This document shows, in pieces, positions 39,090 to 48,337 of a stretch of 64,000 bases of DNA. Each line of letters opens with the position of its first letter. The first letter of the stretch is position 1. The translations under genes were made by a program, and so were the position numbers. The stretch lies in contig NZ_BAGF01000027.1 in assembly GCF_000308755.1 (NCBI RefSeq), positions 124,001 to 188,000 of the forward strand. Direction: 5' to 3'. The notes beneath the pieces were generated by a model that worked only from the letters and a program-made list of their open reading frames with translations, was not told the origin of the DNA and searched no databases. The DNA comes from Nocardia pneumoniae NBRC 100136. GTDB taxonomy: Bacteria > Actinomycetota > Actinomycetes > Mycobacteriales > Mycobacteriaceae.

Positions 39090-39575
39090 GTGCGCTACGA
39101 AGAACTGGCCGATGTGCCGTGCTCGATCACGCGCCCACTCGTGATCTTCGGTGATCGCTGGACCCTGCTGATTCTCAAGTCCTCCTTCTCCGGCATCCGG
39201 CGTTTCAACGCCTTTCAGAGCGCACTCGGCATTTCCCGCAGCCGGTTGCAGGACCGCCTGGACCGGTTGCTCGAGCACGGCATCCTGGTCAAGCAGAAGG
39301 CCGCCGTCGGTGCGCACGAGGAATACCGCCTCACCGCCAAAGGCCACGACATCTACCCGATTCTGCTGGCCATCCGCGATTGGGGCGATGCCTACATGGC
39401 GCCCGAGGGACCTCCGGTGCGCTACCGGCACCACGAGTGCACCGGCGAGGCGCATGTGCGGCTCGAATGCGATTGCTGCGGAAACGAACTGACCGCGCGG
39501 GATGTCATTCCCGAGCCCGGGCCCCGTCTGCTCGATATCACCGGAGCCCAGAAGCCCGCGGGGAGTGCGCGCTAG
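39090..39575 (+). CDS. HxlR-family winged-helix regulator
   Basis: A 161-residue protein with an HxlR domain (ITRPLVIFGDRWTLLILKSSFSGIRRFNAFQSALGISRSRLQDRLDRLLEHGIL) and a C-terminal cysteine-rich tail (CTGEAHVRLECDCCGNEL) that may bind a metal. The GTG at 39090 opens the domain. It may regulate the upstream dctA or respond to an unknown signal. Confidence 0.8.
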   Translation: MRYEELADVPCSITRPLVIFGDRWTLLILKSSFSGIRRFNAFQSALGISRSRLQDRLDRLLEHGILVKQKAAVGAHEEYRLTAKGHDIYPILLAIRDWGDAYMAPEGPPVRYRHHECTGEAHVRLECDCCGNELTARDVIPEPGPRLLDITGAQKPAGSAR

Positions 39576-39739
39576 CGCACGCGGCGGGCAGAGCGCCGAT
39601 CGATCTCGATCGGCGAACCAGGTGATGACCTCGCCCGGTTCGGCGCGCGCGATGCGGAAGCAGGGGCGACGCGCCCGGACAAGGAACCGGTTGTCGGCGT
39701 TGCCGCGATCAGCCCGCCCGGACGAGGCAGAATCCCGAT

Positions 39740-41677
39740 ATGGCGTCCGAAGCCACCGCCGCGCGCGACCGCAAGCGGCACGGCAGGCACTACACGCCGC
39801 CCGCGCTGGCCCGGTTCCTCGCGCAGCGGCTGCTGCGGCATGTCACGCCGTCGGCATCGGGATGCCTGCGCGTACTCGATCCGGCCTGCGGCGACGGTGA
39901 GCTGCTGTTCGCCCTGCACGCCGAGGCGGTGGTGCGATTCCCGGGCGTCCGGCTGGCGCTGACCGGCTACGACCTCGACGTGTCCGCGCTCGCGGTGGCG
40001 CGCGAACGCGCCCGTGCGGCAGGAATTGCCGCGACCTGGCGCAGTGCCGACTTCCTCGCGGTCGAGGCCGAGCTCGCAGACGGCTCGTTCGACGCGGTGA
40101 TCACCAACCCGCCATACGTGCGCACCCAGCAGCTCGGCGGAGCGACCGCGCGATTGCTGAGCAAGCGGTTCGGCCTGCGCGGACGGATCGACCTCACCCA
40201 TCCGTTCGTCGCGACGCTGCCGCGGTTGCTGGCCGCAGGGGGTGCGCTGGGCCTGCTGTGCGCCAACCGCTTTCTGACCACCAAGGCCGGTGCGAACATC
40301 CGCCGTCTGTTGCTCACCGAGCTGGCGCCGGTCGAGCTGTACGACCTGGGCGACACCAAGCTCTTCACCGCCGCCGTGCTTCCCGCGATCACCATCGCGC
40401 GGCGCGAAAGCTACCCCGAGGGCTGCCGGTACGTCTCCGCCTACCAGGTCGATGGCGAAATACCCTGTGAAAAAGGGCTTTTCGACGCGCTGACCGACGA
40501 TCACGGCTCGATCGTCGAGCACAACGGGCGGACGTTCGCTGTCGAAGTCGGCAGCTTGGTCATCGGGCACGAACCGCCGGGCACACGCGACGCCGGTACG
40601 CCACTCGCGGTCGCGGGCAATGGGAGGCCTGGACCCGTCGCGAGAAATCCGGGCAGCGGCGGAACCCGTGAACCGGAGACCGCGTGGCGGATGTCGCATG
40701 ACGCGGTGGACTCCTGGCTATCCCGGATCGGCACGGCCACCTGGCGCAGTTTCGGCGAACTGGCGCGCATCCGGGTCGGCATCAAGACGACCGCCGATCG
40801 CGTGTTCATCTCCGACCGCTGGGCCGAGGCCGACCCGTGTCCCGAGCCCGAACTGCTGCTCGCGCTGATCACCCACCATGACCTCGCACCCTGGCGGGCG
40901 ACCCGTGGCCGCGACATCCGCGTGCTGTACCCCTACGATGTGGCGCGGTCCTGCCGTACCCCGATCGATCTCACCGAATTCCCCAGCGCCGCGGCCTATC
41001 TGCTGGCCAACAAGGAGACGCTGGCCGGTCGCCACTACGTCACCGAGAGTGGTCGCGAGTGGTTCGAGATCTGGGTTCCGCAGCGCCCGAACCTGTGGCG
41101 GGAGCCGAAGCTGGTGTTCCCGGACATCAGCGAGCGTCCTCGTTTCGCGTTGGACTTCTCGGGCGCTGTGGTCAACGGCGACTGCTACTGGATCTCGGTG
41201 CCCGATCTGGCCCGCGCGCCCGCCGAGGCGATCCGATTGGCGTATCTGCTGATGGGCGTGGCCAATTCGGCGCTCGGGCTGCGGTACTACGACGCGGTCT
41301 GCGGCAATCGGCTGTACTCGGGCAGGCGACGCTGGATCACGCAGTACGTGTCCCGGCTGCCGGTGCCCGATCCGGCGAACGCCAGGTCCGCGGACGTGAT
41401 CGATCTGGTGTGCGAGTTCGTCGAGGGGCGCGTGCCCGACCCGGCGGCGCGGGCGGAACTGGACGAGCGGGTGGCCGCCGCGTTCGGCGTGCGGTCAGGC
41501 GCGCAGCCGCACGCCGACCATCGGCAGCAGGGTCCGGCGGGCGAACTCGCGTGCGGCGTCCTGATCGGTGACCGGGATCAGGCCGTCGGGGGTGAGCGCG
41601 AGCGAAAGCGCCAGCCGGGCCATGATCTCGGCGACCAAGTCGGCGTCGAAGTCGTGCGTCCCACCGGTCTCCCGTAG
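39740..41677 (+). CDS. N6-adenine DNA methylase (TaqI/Eco57I type), orphan
   Basis: A 645-residue protein. The N-terminal part has HYTPPALARFLAQRLL, the SAM motif LDPACGDGELLFAL and the catalytic NPPYV, which mark gamma-type N6-adenine methylases (TaqI class). The C-terminal half, beginning near WRSFGELARIRVGIKTTADR, resembles the TaqI-like recognition domain. The last 61 codons (41495-41677) run through the convergent TetR gene and are low-complexity, so the ancestral stop was probably nearer 41500. No cognate restriction endonuclease lies beside it. It may act in gene regulation or defence. Confidence 0.8.
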   Translation: MASEATAARDRKRHGRHYTPPALARFLAQRLLRHVTPSASGCLRVLDPACGDGELLFALHAEAVVRFPGVRLALTGYDLDVSALAVARERARAAGIAATWRSADFLAVEAELADGSFDAVITNPPYVRTQQLGGATARLLSKRFGLRGRIDLTHPFVATLPRLLAAGGALGLLCANRFLTTKAGANIRRLLLTELAPVELYDLGDTKLFTAAVLPAITIARRESYPEGCRYVSAYQVDGEIPCEKGLFDALTDDHGSIVEHNGRTFAVEVGSLVIGHEPPGTRDAGTPLAVAGNGRPGPVARNPGSGGTREPETAWRMSHDAVDSWLSRIGTATWRSFGELARIRVGIKTTADRVFISDRWAEADPCPEPELLLALITHHDLAPWRATRGRDIRVLYPYDVARSCRTPIDLTEFPSAAAYLLANKETLAGRHYVTESGREWFEIWVPQRPNLWREPKLVFPDISERPRFALDFSGAVVNGDCYWISVPDLARAPAEAIRLAYLLMGVANSALGLRYYDAVCGNRLYSGRRRWITQYVSRLPVPDPANARSADVIDLVCEFVEGRVPDPAARAELDERVAAAFGVRSGAQPHADHRQQGPAGELACGVLIGDRDQAVGGERERKRQPGHDLGDQVGVEVVRPTGLP

Positions 41678-42118
41678 TTGGCGCAGCTTCTCGGCGAGGT
41701 AGTCGCGGCCGACGGCGAGGACCGGTGCCGCGTCGGTGGTCAGGCGGGGCAGGATCAGATCGGGCTCGGTCCGCAGCAGTCTGCGCAGCAGTTCATTGCC
41801 CGCGACCGCGGTGATGAACGCGACGAAGATCTCCACCAGCTGGTCTTCGGTGCCGGAAACGGTCTGCACCCGCTTGTCGATGGCGGCGACGAAGCGCTGC
41901 GCCTCGCGCACGCTCACCGCCTCGACGAGGTCGTTCTTCGACTCGTAGCGCCGGTACAGCGTGGCCGGGCTGATCCCGGCGCGGCGGGCGATCTCGCCCA
42001 TGCTGGTCCGCTTGATGCCGAAGTCCAGAAACGCCGAGAGTGCGCTTTCCAGCAGCTTTTCGCCGTCGGCGACCGGTTTCTCCAGGATGCGCTGCAGCAT
42101 GGGCGAGATGGTGGGCAT
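41495..42118 (-). CDS. TetR/AcrR-family regulator
   Basis: A 207-residue TetR protein with the DNA-binding domain at 20-65 (LLESALSAFLDFGIKRTSMGEIARRAGISPATLYRRYESK) and a helical ligand domain. Its 3' end overlaps the methylase gene by 183 bp in the convergent direction. The ATG at 42118 precedes the domain. Targets unknown; an SDR remnant lies on the other side, divergently. Confidence 0.8.
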   Translation of the reverse strand: MPTISPMLQRILEKPVADGEKLLESALSAFLDFGIKRTSMGEIARRAGISPATLYRRYESKNDLVEAVSVREAQRFVAAIDKRVQTVSGTEDQLVEIFVAFITAVAGNELLRRLLRTEPDLILPRLTTDAAPVLAVGRDYLAEKLRQLRETGGTHDFDADLVAEIMARLALSLALTPDGLIPVTDQDAAREFARRTLLPMVGVRLRA

Positions 42119-42384
42119 CGGATCTCCAGTATGTTCGGCGCGGCCGGGCCGTGGCCGGCAGGGCGCGGCATCGCGACGGGTGCGGACGGGACGTTCATTA
42201 TTTCATCGGGTCGGCCGCGCGTGACCGGGCATTGCCGAACCGGCGCGGCGGCGAGCGGGAGCCGCCTGGCCGGGTCGACGCGCGAACGCCTCCCCGCTTC
42301 AGTAGGTCGCATGTCCAGATTCGACTGGCCAGCCTGTGGTCGGCGTCCGGCCGCGCCGTTGGCTGGCGCAGAAAGCGTTGGGAC

Positions 42385-42663
42385 ATGGGGTATTTCGCGG
42401 ATCGAGTAGTCGCGATCACGGAAGCGGGTTCGGGGATCGGCCGGGAGTTGGCGGTGGCGCTGTCCGGTATGGGAGCGTGGCTGGCACTGTCGGACAAGTC
42501 GGCGGAAGCCGTCGCGCGGATCAGCCCGGTCGCCGCGGCGCGGACCATCCTGCGCGGCGACGCGAAGGTGCTGGCCGGACTGGACGCCATTGTTGTGGAT
42601 CTGGTCACACGCATCGCCGGGCAGTGCCACGAACGGGTGCTGGACATGGTATTCCGTTCCTGA
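42385..42663 (+). pseudogene. Short-chain dehydrogenase collapsed by internal deletion
   Basis: The 92-codon frame joins an SDR N-terminus (VVAITEAGSGIGRELAVALSGMGA, the nucleotide-binding motif, glutamate where glycine is usual) to what looks like an SDR C-terminus (SPVAAARTILRGDAKVLAGLDAIVVDLVTRIAG). The middle, with the catalytic YxxxK and serine, is missing, so it is shorter than a full SDR by about 160-180 residues. The frame remains open, so a small product may still be made, but it cannot be an active dehydrogenase. Confidence 0.65.
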
Positions 42664-42789
42664 CCGCGCGCACGGCACTCGGACAGGGACGGGTATTGGC
42701 GGAATGGCAACTGGCCGAACGCATCTCACCATACAGGAGACTATCGACGAAGGGAATGCCGAGGCGGGCGCGGCGCGGGGGAGCGCTCG

Positions 42790-43788
42790 ATGACGACGAA
42801 ATGGATTCTGGTCGAGTGCTTTTCGGGTTTTCCAGGACGGGTGATCGCGCTGGGGACCGCGCCGAAGTCGTTCGTCCCGCTGACCAATATCCTGCGCAAT
42901 CCGTTGTCGCGGTCCGACGCGGAGTCGGCGCTACGGCAGGCGTGCGGCACCGGTGCGCCGATAGTGCGGGTCTCGCGGGACGGTCGCCGCACGGTGCGCG
43001 CCGAACCGCTGCTCATCGCGCCGGGGCGGGTGCACGGCGTACGGCTGTGGGTGGGGCCGGTGCGGGAGTCGGTCGCGTCCCCGGACCCGATGGGCGCGTG
43101 GTACTTCGATCTCACCGCCAACCGCTCGGTGCGCAGCGTCGACCTGCTGGACCTGTACGGTGTCGCACCGGAGAACCGCGCCGCCGAGCTGGCCATCGCC
43201 GGTGCGTTCACCCGGCTGGTCACCAACCGCGACGAGGGCGAAGCGCTGGCCAAGATCGTCAACTCGGCGCCGGGCACCGAGCATCAGGCGGTCTGGACCA
43301 TCCGGCGCGACGACGACGCGTTGCGCGCCGGGCATTTCGCCTGCCGGATCGTCGAGGAGCACGACGACTCGGGCGCGCGCCGGGTGCTCCTGCGCGGCGT
43401 GACCCAGGACATCGGCGCCGCCATGACGGTCTCCGCCGCGCCGCCGCCGATGATCCTGGAGTACGCGCTGCTGGAAGCTTCGGCGCAACCCGGCGAATAC
43501 CGCGCCATCGTCAATCTGCGCTCCCTGCGGCTGATCCGGTGGATCGGCGCACCCATGCCGGGCATCGCATGGGAGGATCTCCCCGGTCAGCCGCCACCGC
43601 AGATCCATCCGGACGATCTGGAGACGGCGAAGACCATGTCACGCGAGCTGGCGCGGCATCGCACCGAGGGAACGGTGCGTATCCGACGACTCGATGGCGG
43701 TTGGCAACCGGTGCGGGTACGGGCCGCGTTGATGGCGCTGGATCAGCACACCACGGCCGGACTCGCCACGGTCAGCGCGGCATCGTGA
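42790..43788 (+). CDS. PAS-like protein of the Rv3651/DUF5593 kind
   Basis: A 332-residue protein opening WILVECFSGFPGRVIALGTAPKSFVPLTNILR, with GRVHGVRLWVGPV after it and a C-terminal beta-rich part. This resembles the mycobacterial Rv3651-like proteins with PAS/GAF-fold modules, which are suggested to sense ligands. No membrane segment or output domain is visible. The assignment rests on resemblance by eye. Confidence 0.6.
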   Translation: MTTKWILVECFSGFPGRVIALGTAPKSFVPLTNILRNPLSRSDAESALRQACGTGAPIVRVSRDGRRTVRAEPLLIAPGRVHGVRLWVGPVRESVASPDPMGAWYFDLTANRSVRSVDLLDLYGVAPENRAAELAIAGAFTRLVTNRDEGEALAKIVNSAPGTEHQAVWTIRRDDDALRAGHFACRIVEEHDDSGARRVLLRGVTQDIGAAMTVSAAPPPMILEYALLEASAQPGEYRAIVNLRSLRLIRWIGAPMPGIAWEDLPGQPPPQIHPDDLETAKTMSRELARHRTEGTVRIRRLDGGWQPVRVRAALMALDQHTTAGLATVSAAS

Positions 43789-43811
43789 CCGCGCTGACCG
43801 TGGCGTCGAAG

Positions 43812-43997
43812 TCATTGGCGCGGCAGATCCAGCTCGGCCATTTCCTTCTCGATCGCGTTCGCGGCGAAATCCACGCCACGGGAACGCAATTCATGAACCC
43901 GGCGCTGGAGTGCCTCCACTCCACCGGGCTGGGCCGCGATGTCGGCGACGCTGATCCGGCCCTTGGGCCGATGCACACCCGACTGCACGTACGACAC
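43812..43997 (-). CDS. Small protein, 61 residues, unknown
   Basis: The GTG at 43997 has AGGAGG seven bases ahead. The product SYVQSGVHRPKGRISVADIA continues with a helical, charged C-terminal part (LQRRVHELRSRGVDFAANAIEKEMAEL). No family is recognised. The good ribosome site and coding-like composition suggest that it is real; it ends 23 bp from the stop of the PAS-like gene. Confidence 0.5.
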   Translation of the reverse strand: MSYVQSGVHRPKGRISVADIAAQPGGVEALQRRVHELRSRGVDFAANAIEKEMAELDLPRQ

Positions 43998-44164
43998 CGT
44001 GATACCTCCTGCCTGCACGCTCACCCACCCATCGACCCGGGTGGGTTCACCACTGCGCTACAAGTCGCACGACGACCGTGTCGACAGGAGAGCCCGGGTC
44101 GCCGGGCACGCTGGCTGAATGTTATCAGCGATTTCTGCTGGACACTTGATCAATGTGCGCTGTA

Positions 44165-44680
44165 TCACACCTCATTCGCCGTGCGGTGCTGGGCGGTATT
44201 TGCTATGTAGACAGTCGCATTCAGGCGAATGCGATCTTGCTCCTGGGGACCGAGTTCCCGGCGGACCTTCCCCGGCACGCCCGCCACGAGTGAGCCGGGC
44301 GGAATGTGCGCGCCTTCCGGGATCAACGCGTTGGCCGCGATCAGGCTGCCCGCCCCGACGGTGGCGCCGTTGAGCACGGTGGCGCCCATGCCGACCAGCA
44401 CGTCGTCGCCGATGGTGCAGCCGTGCAGGATCGCGTTGTGTCCCACCGAGACACCCGCGCCGACGGTGAGCGGGAAGCCCGGGTCGGCGTGCAGCACGCA
44501 GCCGTCCTGGATATTGCTGCGGGCGCCGACCTGGATCTCTTCCAGGTCGCCGCGCAGCACGGCGCCGTACCACACGCTCACCTCGCCCGCGAGCCGCACG
44601 CGGCCGATCACCGTGGCGTTCGGCGCGATCCATGCGCTCTCTTCGATCTCCGGCGCAAACTCGCCCAGCTGAATCCGCAT
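44165..44680 (-). CDS. Gamma-carbonic anhydrase family protein
   Basis: A 171-residue left-handed beta-helix protein with hexapeptide repeats (SVWYGAVLRGDLEEIQVGARSNIQDG, IGDDVLVGMGATVLNGATVG). The three zinc-binding histidines are in place: His64 (VLHADPG), His81 and His86 (VGHNAILHGC). It may hydrate CO2 or belong to the related YrdA/PaaY group; the metal site alone does not decide. The ATG at 44680 is used; a second lies two codons upstream. Confidence 0.8.
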   Translation of the reverse strand: MRIQLGEFAPEIEESAWIAPNATVIGRVRLAGEVSVWYGAVLRGDLEEIQVGARSNIQDGCVLHADPGFPLTVGAGVSVGHNAILHGCTIGDDVLVGMGATVLNGATVGAGSLIAANALIPEGAHIPPGSLVAGVPGKVRRELGPQEQDRIRLNATVYIANTAQHRTANEV

Positions 44681-44840
44681 GAGCACGAACTTAACGGGCC
44701 CGCAGTCCGGCCTGGGGTCGGGGCGGCTGCCTGGTGGGTGCTGCCGGACGTACTCCCTGGTCGGAGCGAAGGCGGGGGGTACGCACGATGGGCGCTGTCG
44801 GACGCGATCCGGCGCAGAGCCGGAGGGGGCGGAGGTGCGC

Positions 44841-45788
44841 CTAGCCGTGCCCCTGGAAGCTGGCCCGGTGAGCGGCGGGACTGGTGCCGAGGATGCGGTG
44901 GAAGTGGTGGCGCAGGCTCACCGCCGTGCCGAAGCCGGTGTCGGCGGCGATGCGTTCCACGGAGTCGGCGGTGGATTCCAGCAGCAGTCGGGCGCGGTCG
45001 GTGCGCTGCACCAGCAGCCACTGCTGCGGACTGCTGCCGGTGCGGTCGCGGAAGCGGCGGGTGAACGTGCGCCGCGACATGAGCGCCACCCGCGCCCAGC
45101 TGTCCAGGTCGATCGGGTCGCTCAGATGCGTTCGCGCCCAGACCATGGCGCGCTCGATCGGATCGTCGTCGGTGGCCTCGGGGACCGCGACCGGAATGTA
45201 CTGCGCCTGTGAGCCGCTGCGGTGCGGAGCGGTGACCAGCGCTCGGGCCAGCTCGGTGGCCGCTTTGCTGCCCAGATCGCAGCGGACCAGGTGCAGGCAG
45301 CAGTCGAGGGCGGCGGCCACGCCCGCGGAGGTGACGATGTCGCCCAGATCCGACCAGAGCGTGTCGGCGCGGACCCGGACCGCGGGGAACGCGCGGGCCA
45401 GGTCGGCGGCGGCGGCCCAGTGTGTGGTGACCTCGCGTCCGTCGGCCAACCCGCTGGCGGCCACCGCAAATGAGCCGAGGCACAGGCCGACGATCCTCGC
45501 GCCGCCTGCGTGCGCGGTGTGCAGCGCCGAGCGCAGCTCGGTGGAGAGCGGCATCTCCGGTAGCCAGCTCGGAATCACGATCGTCTCGGCGCGGGTGAGC
45601 ATATCGAGTCCGTGGCGCACGTCGATGTCGAAACCCGCTGGGGTCCGCAACATTCCGGGCCGTTCGGCGCACACGTCCACCTGGTACGGAGCGGAGCCGC
45701 CCGCCCCTACCCGCCCGAACACGAGAGACGGCACGGACAGGTGGAAGGGGCTGATTCCGTCGAAGGCGATGACGGCCACGGTACGCAT
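44841..45788 (-). CDS. GlxA-type AraC-family regulator with DJ-1/PfpI domain
   Basis: A 315-residue protein. Residues 1-185 form a DJ-1/PfpI amidase-like domain (VAVIAFDGISPFHLSVP, then IVGLCLGSFAVAASGLADG with the nucleophile-elbow cysteine). Residues 210-310 are an AraC DNA-binding domain (DSWARVALMSRRTFTRRFRDRTGSSPQQWL, then RIAADTGFGTAVSLRHHFHRIL). Family members regulate catabolic or stress genes. It is divergent from the MBL-fold hydrolase gene, a likely target. Confidence 0.85.
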   Translation of the reverse strand: MRTVAVIAFDGISPFHLSVPSLVFGRVGAGGSAPYQVDVCAERPGMLRTPAGFDIDVRHGLDMLTRAETIVIPSWLPEMPLSTELRSALHTAHAGGARIVGLCLGSFAVAASGLADGREVTTHWAAAADLARAFPAVRVRADTLWSDLGDIVTSAGVAAALDCCLHLVRCDLGSKAATELARALVTAPHRSGSQAQYIPVAVPEATDDDPIERAMVWARTHLSDPIDLDSWARVALMSRRTFTRRFRDRTGSSPQQWLLVQRTDRARLLLESTADSVERIAADTGFGTAVSLRHHFHRILGTSPAAHRASFQGHG

Positions 45789-45859
45789 GGCCTGATCTTA
45801 GCGATAGGCGGCTCGCGGGCCACTGTTGGCACGGGTTCACGCGGGACAAGATCAACCAC

Positions 45860-46696
45860 ATGAGCGAGCAGATCGTCACTACAGCATCCACCCCGCAAAA
45901 CTTCGCTGAGCGTCAGGGAGGCGCGGTCGGGAGCGAAACGATCGAACGGACCGCGTTCGAAGTCCTGCACGTCGGCGGCCCCACACTGCGGTTCCGCTAC
46001 GCGGGAAGCACCTGGCTGACCGACCCCACCTTCGACCAGCCCGGCGACTACCCGGGGCGCGTCACGTTGCACAAACTGATCGGGCCCTCGGTGTCACCGC
46101 GGGAGGTCGGCCCGGTGGACGTCGTGCTGCTCTCGCACGACGAACACGCCGACAACTTGGACGTCAGCGGCCGGGAATTCCTGACCACCGTGCCGACCGT
46201 GCTGTCCACTCCCGGAGCCGCCACCCGGATCGACGGTGTGCGCGGACTCGACAACTGGGAGACCGTCACCGTGCAGGGCGTCCAGGTGACCGGAGTGCCC
46301 GCCCAGCACGGCCCCGACGGATGCGAGCCGATCACCGGTGTGGTCACCGGCTTCGTGCTGAGCGCCGACGGGGAGCCGACGGTGTACGTCTCGGGGGACA
46401 ACGCCTCCGTGGGGGTGGTCGAGCGGATCGTCGAGCGAATCGGCCGCATCGATATCGCGGTGCTCAACGTCGGCGCCGCGAATATCGGTCTCTTCGGCGA
46501 CGCCGACGCCACGTTGAACGCACGCACCGCCCTGTTGGCCGCCGAAGTGCTCGGCGATGCTCTGATCGTGCCGGTCCACGGCGAAGGCTGGGCGCACTTC
46601 AGTGAGACGCTCGACCATCTGTCCCGCGTCTTCGGCTATGCCGGTCGTGCTGATCAGCTGCGTATTCCCCCCTTGGGCCGGGTGGCGGCCTTCTGA
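45860..46696 (+). CDS. MBL-fold metallo-hydrolase (UlaG-like)
   Basis: A 278-residue metallo-beta-lactamase-fold protein with the metal motif in LLSHDEHADNLD (HxxHxDN form), a later aspartate in VYVSGDNASVG, and a final histidine in VPVHGEGWAHF. It resembles the UlaG/L-ascorbate-lactonase branch. The natural substrate is unknown. Divergent from the GlxA-type regulator. Confidence 0.75.
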   Translation: MSEQIVTTASTPQNFAERQGGAVGSETIERTAFEVLHVGGPTLRFRYAGSTWLTDPTFDQPGDYPGRVTLHKLIGPSVSPREVGPVDVVLLSHDEHADNLDVSGREFLTTVPTVLSTPGAATRIDGVRGLDNWETVTVQGVQVTGVPAQHGPDGCEPITGVVTGFVLSADGEPTVYVSGDNASVGVVERIVERIGRIDIAVLNVGAANIGLFGDADATLNARTALLAAEVLGDALIVPVHGEGWAHFSETLDHLSRVFGYAGRADQLRIPPLGRVAAF

Positions 46697-46829
46697 GCGC
46701 TGGGCGGTCGCCCGGCCCAGCTGGGCAACGTGGCGAGAAAGTCACAGGAAAGACGCCGTCGGCTGGTCGCCGTGCGCGATCGGCGCGTCGGTCGTGGCGC
46801 GGGCCCGGCGCCGGGGCCACGATGGCGGT

Positions 46830-47939
46830 ATGAGGATCGGAGTACCGCGGGAGGTCAAGGAGCAAGAATTCCGGGTGGCACTGACTCCGGCGGGCGCCGG
46901 GGAACTGGCCGGGCACGGACATCAGGTGCTGGTGCAGGCGGGGGCTGGCATCGGCTCGGGTTTCCCCGACGCCGACTACGCCGCCGCCGGGGCTCGGCTG
47001 GTCCCCGACGCCGACGAGGTCTGGTGGGACGCCGAGTTGGTGTTGAAGGTGAAGGAGCCGATCGCCGAGGAGTACGCGCGCATGCGCCGCGGGCAGGTGC
47101 TGTTCACCTTCCTGCACCTGGCCGCCTCGCGCGAGTGCACCGACGCCGTACTGCGGTCGGGGATCACCGCCGTCGCCTACGAGATGGTGCGCGCCGCCGA
47201 TGGGTCGCTGCCGCTGCTGGCCCCGATGAGCGAGATCGCGGGCAAACTCGGCACGCAGGTAGGCGCGTACCACCTGATGGCCCCGCTCGGCGGCGCCGGA
47301 CTGCTGCCCGGCGGCGTCCCCGGGGTGCGCCCGGCGGAAGTGGTCGTGCTCGGCGGTGGTGTCGCGGGCTCGAACGCGGCCACGGTCGCCGTCGGGATGG
47401 GGGCGCGGGTCAGCGTGCTGGACACCAACCTCGCGCGGCTGCGCGACCTCGACGCCCGCTTCGGCGGCCGGGTCAGCACGATCGCGTCCAACTCCGCGGA
47501 GATCCAGCGCGCGGTGTTGTCGGCCGACCTGGTGATCGGCGCGGTGCTGGTCCCCGGCGCGCGTGCGCCGAGACTGGTCTCCGACGATCTCGTCGCGGGC
47601 ATGCGCCCCGGCGCGGTGCTGGTGGACATCTCCATCGACCAGGGCGGTTGCTTCGCCGCCTCACGCCCGACGACGCATTCGAATCCCACCTACCGGGTCG
47701 GGGGCTCGCTGTTCTATTGCGTCGCCAACATGCCCGGCGCGGTGCCGAACACCTCGACGATCGCGCTCACCAACGCCACCCTGCCCTACGTTCGCGCGAT
47801 CGCCGACCTCGGTTGGAAGGAGGCGTGCGCGATAAACCCTGACCTCGCCCACGGGCTCACCGCGGACGCCGGTCGCCTGCTCTCGGCGGAGGTCGCCGCC
47901 GCGCACGGCTATTCGCGTCCGCTCGGCGTCGCGGGCTGA
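46830..47939 (+). CDS. ald: Alanine dehydrogenase
   Basis: A 369-residue enzyme of the Ald/pyridine-nucleotide-transhydrogenase fold: MRIGVPREVKEQEFRVALTP, the pyruvate-binding segment VLFTFLHLAAS, the catalytic region LPLLAPMSEIAGK, and the NAD motif VLGGGVAGSNAATVAVGMG. It interconverts L-alanine with pyruvate and ammonia. The last 25 codons, stop and terminator hairpin are copied once more directly downstream. Confidence 0.92.
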   Translation: MRIGVPREVKEQEFRVALTPAGAGELAGHGHQVLVQAGAGIGSGFPDADYAAAGARLVPDADEVWWDAELVLKVKEPIAEEYARMRRGQVLFTFLHLAASRECTDAVLRSGITAVAYEMVRAADGSLPLLAPMSEIAGKLGTQVGAYHLMAPLGGAGLLPGGVPGVRPAEVVVLGGGVAGSNAATVAVGMGARVSVLDTNLARLRDLDARFGGRVSTIASNSAEIQRAVLSADLVIGAVLVPGARAPRLVSDDLVAGMRPGAVLVDISIDQGGCFAASRPTTHSNPTYRVGGSLFYCVANMPGAVPNTSTIALTNATLPYVRAIADLGWKEACAINPDLAHGLTADAGRLLSAEVAAAHGYSRPLGVAG

Positions 47940-47966
47940 GTTGCGAGCGGAGCGCACCGCCATCTC

Positions 47967-47995
47967 GGCAGGGGCGACTCGTAGTCGCCCCTGCC
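47967..47995 (+). terminator. Terminator hairpin of ald, copy 1
   Basis: GGCAGGGGCGACT and AGTCGCCCCTGCC form a perfect 13-bp stem with a 3-base loop, 27 bp after the ald stop codon. Confidence 0.75.
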
Positions 47996-48120
47996 CGAAA
48001 GGCCCGTCGATGCCGCTCAGACGCCGGTCGCCTGCTCTCGGCGGAGGTCGCCGCCGCGCACGGCTATTCGCGTCCGCTCGGCGTCGCGGGCTGAGTTGCG
48101 AGCAGAGGCACCGTCATCTC

Positions 48121-48149
48121 GGTAGGGGCGACTCGTAGTCGCCCCTGCC
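48121..48149 (+). terminator. Duplicated ald terminator hairpin, copy 2
   Basis: The same hairpin recurs inside the second repeat unit. The single change (GGCAGG to GGTAGG) still allows a U-G pair, so the stem is kept. Confidence 0.65.
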
Positions 48150-48337
48150 CGAAGGGCCCGTCGATGCCCCTCGGACGCCGGTCGATTGCTGTCGGTCGAA
48201 GTAGCCGCCGACGTAGGTTTCCCGGGCGCTCGGCACGCGCCGACAGTCGGCGATCGCGGCGCACCGCGATCGCCGACGGGGTGCGGACATGGGCGCGCGG
48301 ACGTTGTGCGGCCGCCGCGAGTCATCAACGCATGCGC

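Larger units (their letters stand above)
47865..48217. repeat. 155-bp tandem repeat of the ald 3' end and terminator
   Basis: The unit beginning GACGCCGGTCGCCTGCT at 47865 recurs at 48020 almost unchanged (155-bp period) and again, degenerate and truncated, from 48174. Each full unit contains the end of the ald coding sequence, its TGA and a hairpin. Only the first copy is part of the gene. No transposase or target duplication is visible, so replication slippage or unequal recombination is the likely origin. Confidence 0.85.
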
